Shown here: positions 6,560-7,244 of the stretch, one piece after another
How the letters are laid out: the number at the start of each line of letters is the position of its first letter
How positions within the stretch are numbered: the first letter of the stretch is position 1
From: an uncultured Bacteroides sp.
GTDB taxonomy: Bacteria > Bacteroidota > Bacteroidia > Bacteroidales > Bacteroidaceae
Direction: 5' to 3'
Length of the DNA stretch: 7,244 nt
Assembly: GCA_900557355.1 (NCBI GenBank)
Contig: USSR01000355.1
Span: 1 to 7,244, forward strand
Notes under the pieces: generated by a model
Database searches by the model: none
What the model saw: the letters and a program-made list of their open reading frames with translations, nothing else
What the model was told of the DNA's origin: nothing
Translations under genes and position numbers: made by a program

Positions 6560-7244
6560 ATGAAAAAAATAGTATATATTTTAGGAATTATTTGCGCCAT
6601 GACCATGCAGTCGTGTTTAGACCTTGAGCCCAAGACGCAATTGGCGGATACCAACTATTGGAAGTCGCCCGAACACTTCAAACTTTTTGCCACCCAGTTC
6701 TATGGCTGGTCGGCCGACTTTCGATGGCTCGACGACAGTCAGCACGCCGATATTCGCTCGGATTTGTTTGCCGGCAGCACGGTGAACATCTATAGTAACG
6801 GAACGAACAGCATTCCGTCATCCGACAAGCATTATACCGACAATTACAATCGTATTCGCCAAGTCAACACCTTGTTGCAACAGGCTGATGCGTATGAACA
6901 ACAAGCCGACATTGCCATTTCAGTGGGGGAAGCCCGTTTCTTCCGTGCTTATTGTTACTTCGAGTTATTGCAGGCTTACGGTGACCTTATCATAGCCCGC
7001 ACGCCGCTCGACATCGACTCACCTGAGATGCAGAAGGCCCGTAATCCGCGTACCGAGGTGGCTGACTTCATCATTGACGACTTGAAAGAAGCCGCTAAAC
7101 TATTGCCCGTTGATAAGGCTATCAGCAGCAGCGATGAAGGTCGCCTTTCCAGCGAAGCCGCTTTGGCGTTTCTTTCGCGTGTAGCCCTTTACGAAGGTAC
7201 ATGGGAGAAATTTCATAATGGCGGTCAAAATACCGAACGGACGC
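6560..7244 (+). CDS. SusD/RagB-like surface glycan-binding lipoprotein (3' partial)
   Basis: The reading frame runs from ATG 6560 to the window edge without a stop, giving 228 codons, less than half of a typical SusD protein of about 500-650 residues. It starts MKKIVYILGIICAMTMQSC: a short charged stretch, a hydrophobic core and a lipobox ending at Cys19, as in lipoproteins anchored in the outer membrane. The mature N-terminus (CLDLEPKTQLADTNYW) is typical SusD. The helical TPR-like core is seen in NYNRIRQVNTLLQQA, then in GEARFFRAYCYFELLQAYGDL, and in SEAALAFLSRVALYEGTWEKFH. SusD proteins cap the SusC barrel and bind the incoming glycan at the cell surface. The gene starts 27 nt after the susC stop with no terminator between, so one operon is expected. 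A weak purine stretch (GAAGATAA) precedes the start. Confidence 0.93.
   Translation, partial: MKKIVYILGIICAMTMQSCLDLEPKTQLADTNYWKSPEHFKLFATQFYGWSADFRWLDDSQHADIRSDLFAGSTVNIYSNGTNSIPSSDKHYTDNYNRIRQVNTLLQQADAYEQQADIAISVGEARFFRAYCYFELLQAYGDLIIARTPLDIDSPEMQKARNPRTEVADFIIDDLKEAAKLLPVDKAISSSDEGRLSSEAALAFLSRVALYEGTWEKFHNGGQNTERT

Overview
The window looks like the regulatory and transport head of a polysaccharide utilization locus (PUL) from a gut Bacteroidota, most likely Bacteroides or a close relative. The grounds are a SusC/SusD outer-membrane pair, a regulator with Reg_prop/Y_Y_Y sensor repeats, a Bacteroides-type -7 promoter motif (TAnnTTTG), and start regions that are A-rich with little or no Shine-Dalgarno sequence. 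All four genes lie on the + strand. The first gene is cut by the left edge and the last by the right edge.

Layout: (1) 1-2531, a membrane-spanning regulator with a periplasmic beta-propeller sensor, a Y_Y_Y domain, one transmembrane helix and a cytoplasmic AraC-type DNA-binding domain. It resembles a hybrid two-component system (HTCS) protein but has no kinase or receiver domain. (2) 2532-2762, a 231-bp intergenic region with a perfect 11-bp inverted repeat (2581-2610), a directly repeated half-site and a candidate promoter just before the next gene. (3) 2763-3278, a 171-residue ECF-type sigma factor. (4) about 3323-6532, a SusC-like TonB-dependent transporter that begins within 50 bp of the sigma stop. 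(5) 6560 to the right edge, the N-terminal 228 residues of a SusD-like lipoprotein.

Possible joint working (inference): the propeller protein senses a glycan fragment in the periplasm and acts directly on DNA through its AraC domain. Its nearest target is the intergenic region ahead of the sigma gene. The sigma factor could then direct or amplify transcription of the SusC/SusD operon. The point most worth a second look is that the sigma gene has no FecR-like anti-sigma gene beside it, and the SusC protein lacks the STN domain that normally signals to such an anti-sigma factor. The familiar trans-envelope ECF circuit therefore appears to be missing, and a kinase-less sensor sits in its place. 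No substrate can be assigned, because no glycoside hydrolase or other enzyme lies inside the window.

Base composition changes along the window. The regulator, intergenic region and sigma gene are AT-rich, and susC/susD are clearly richer in G+C. No RNA genes, CRISPR arrays, insertion sequences or transposases were seen.
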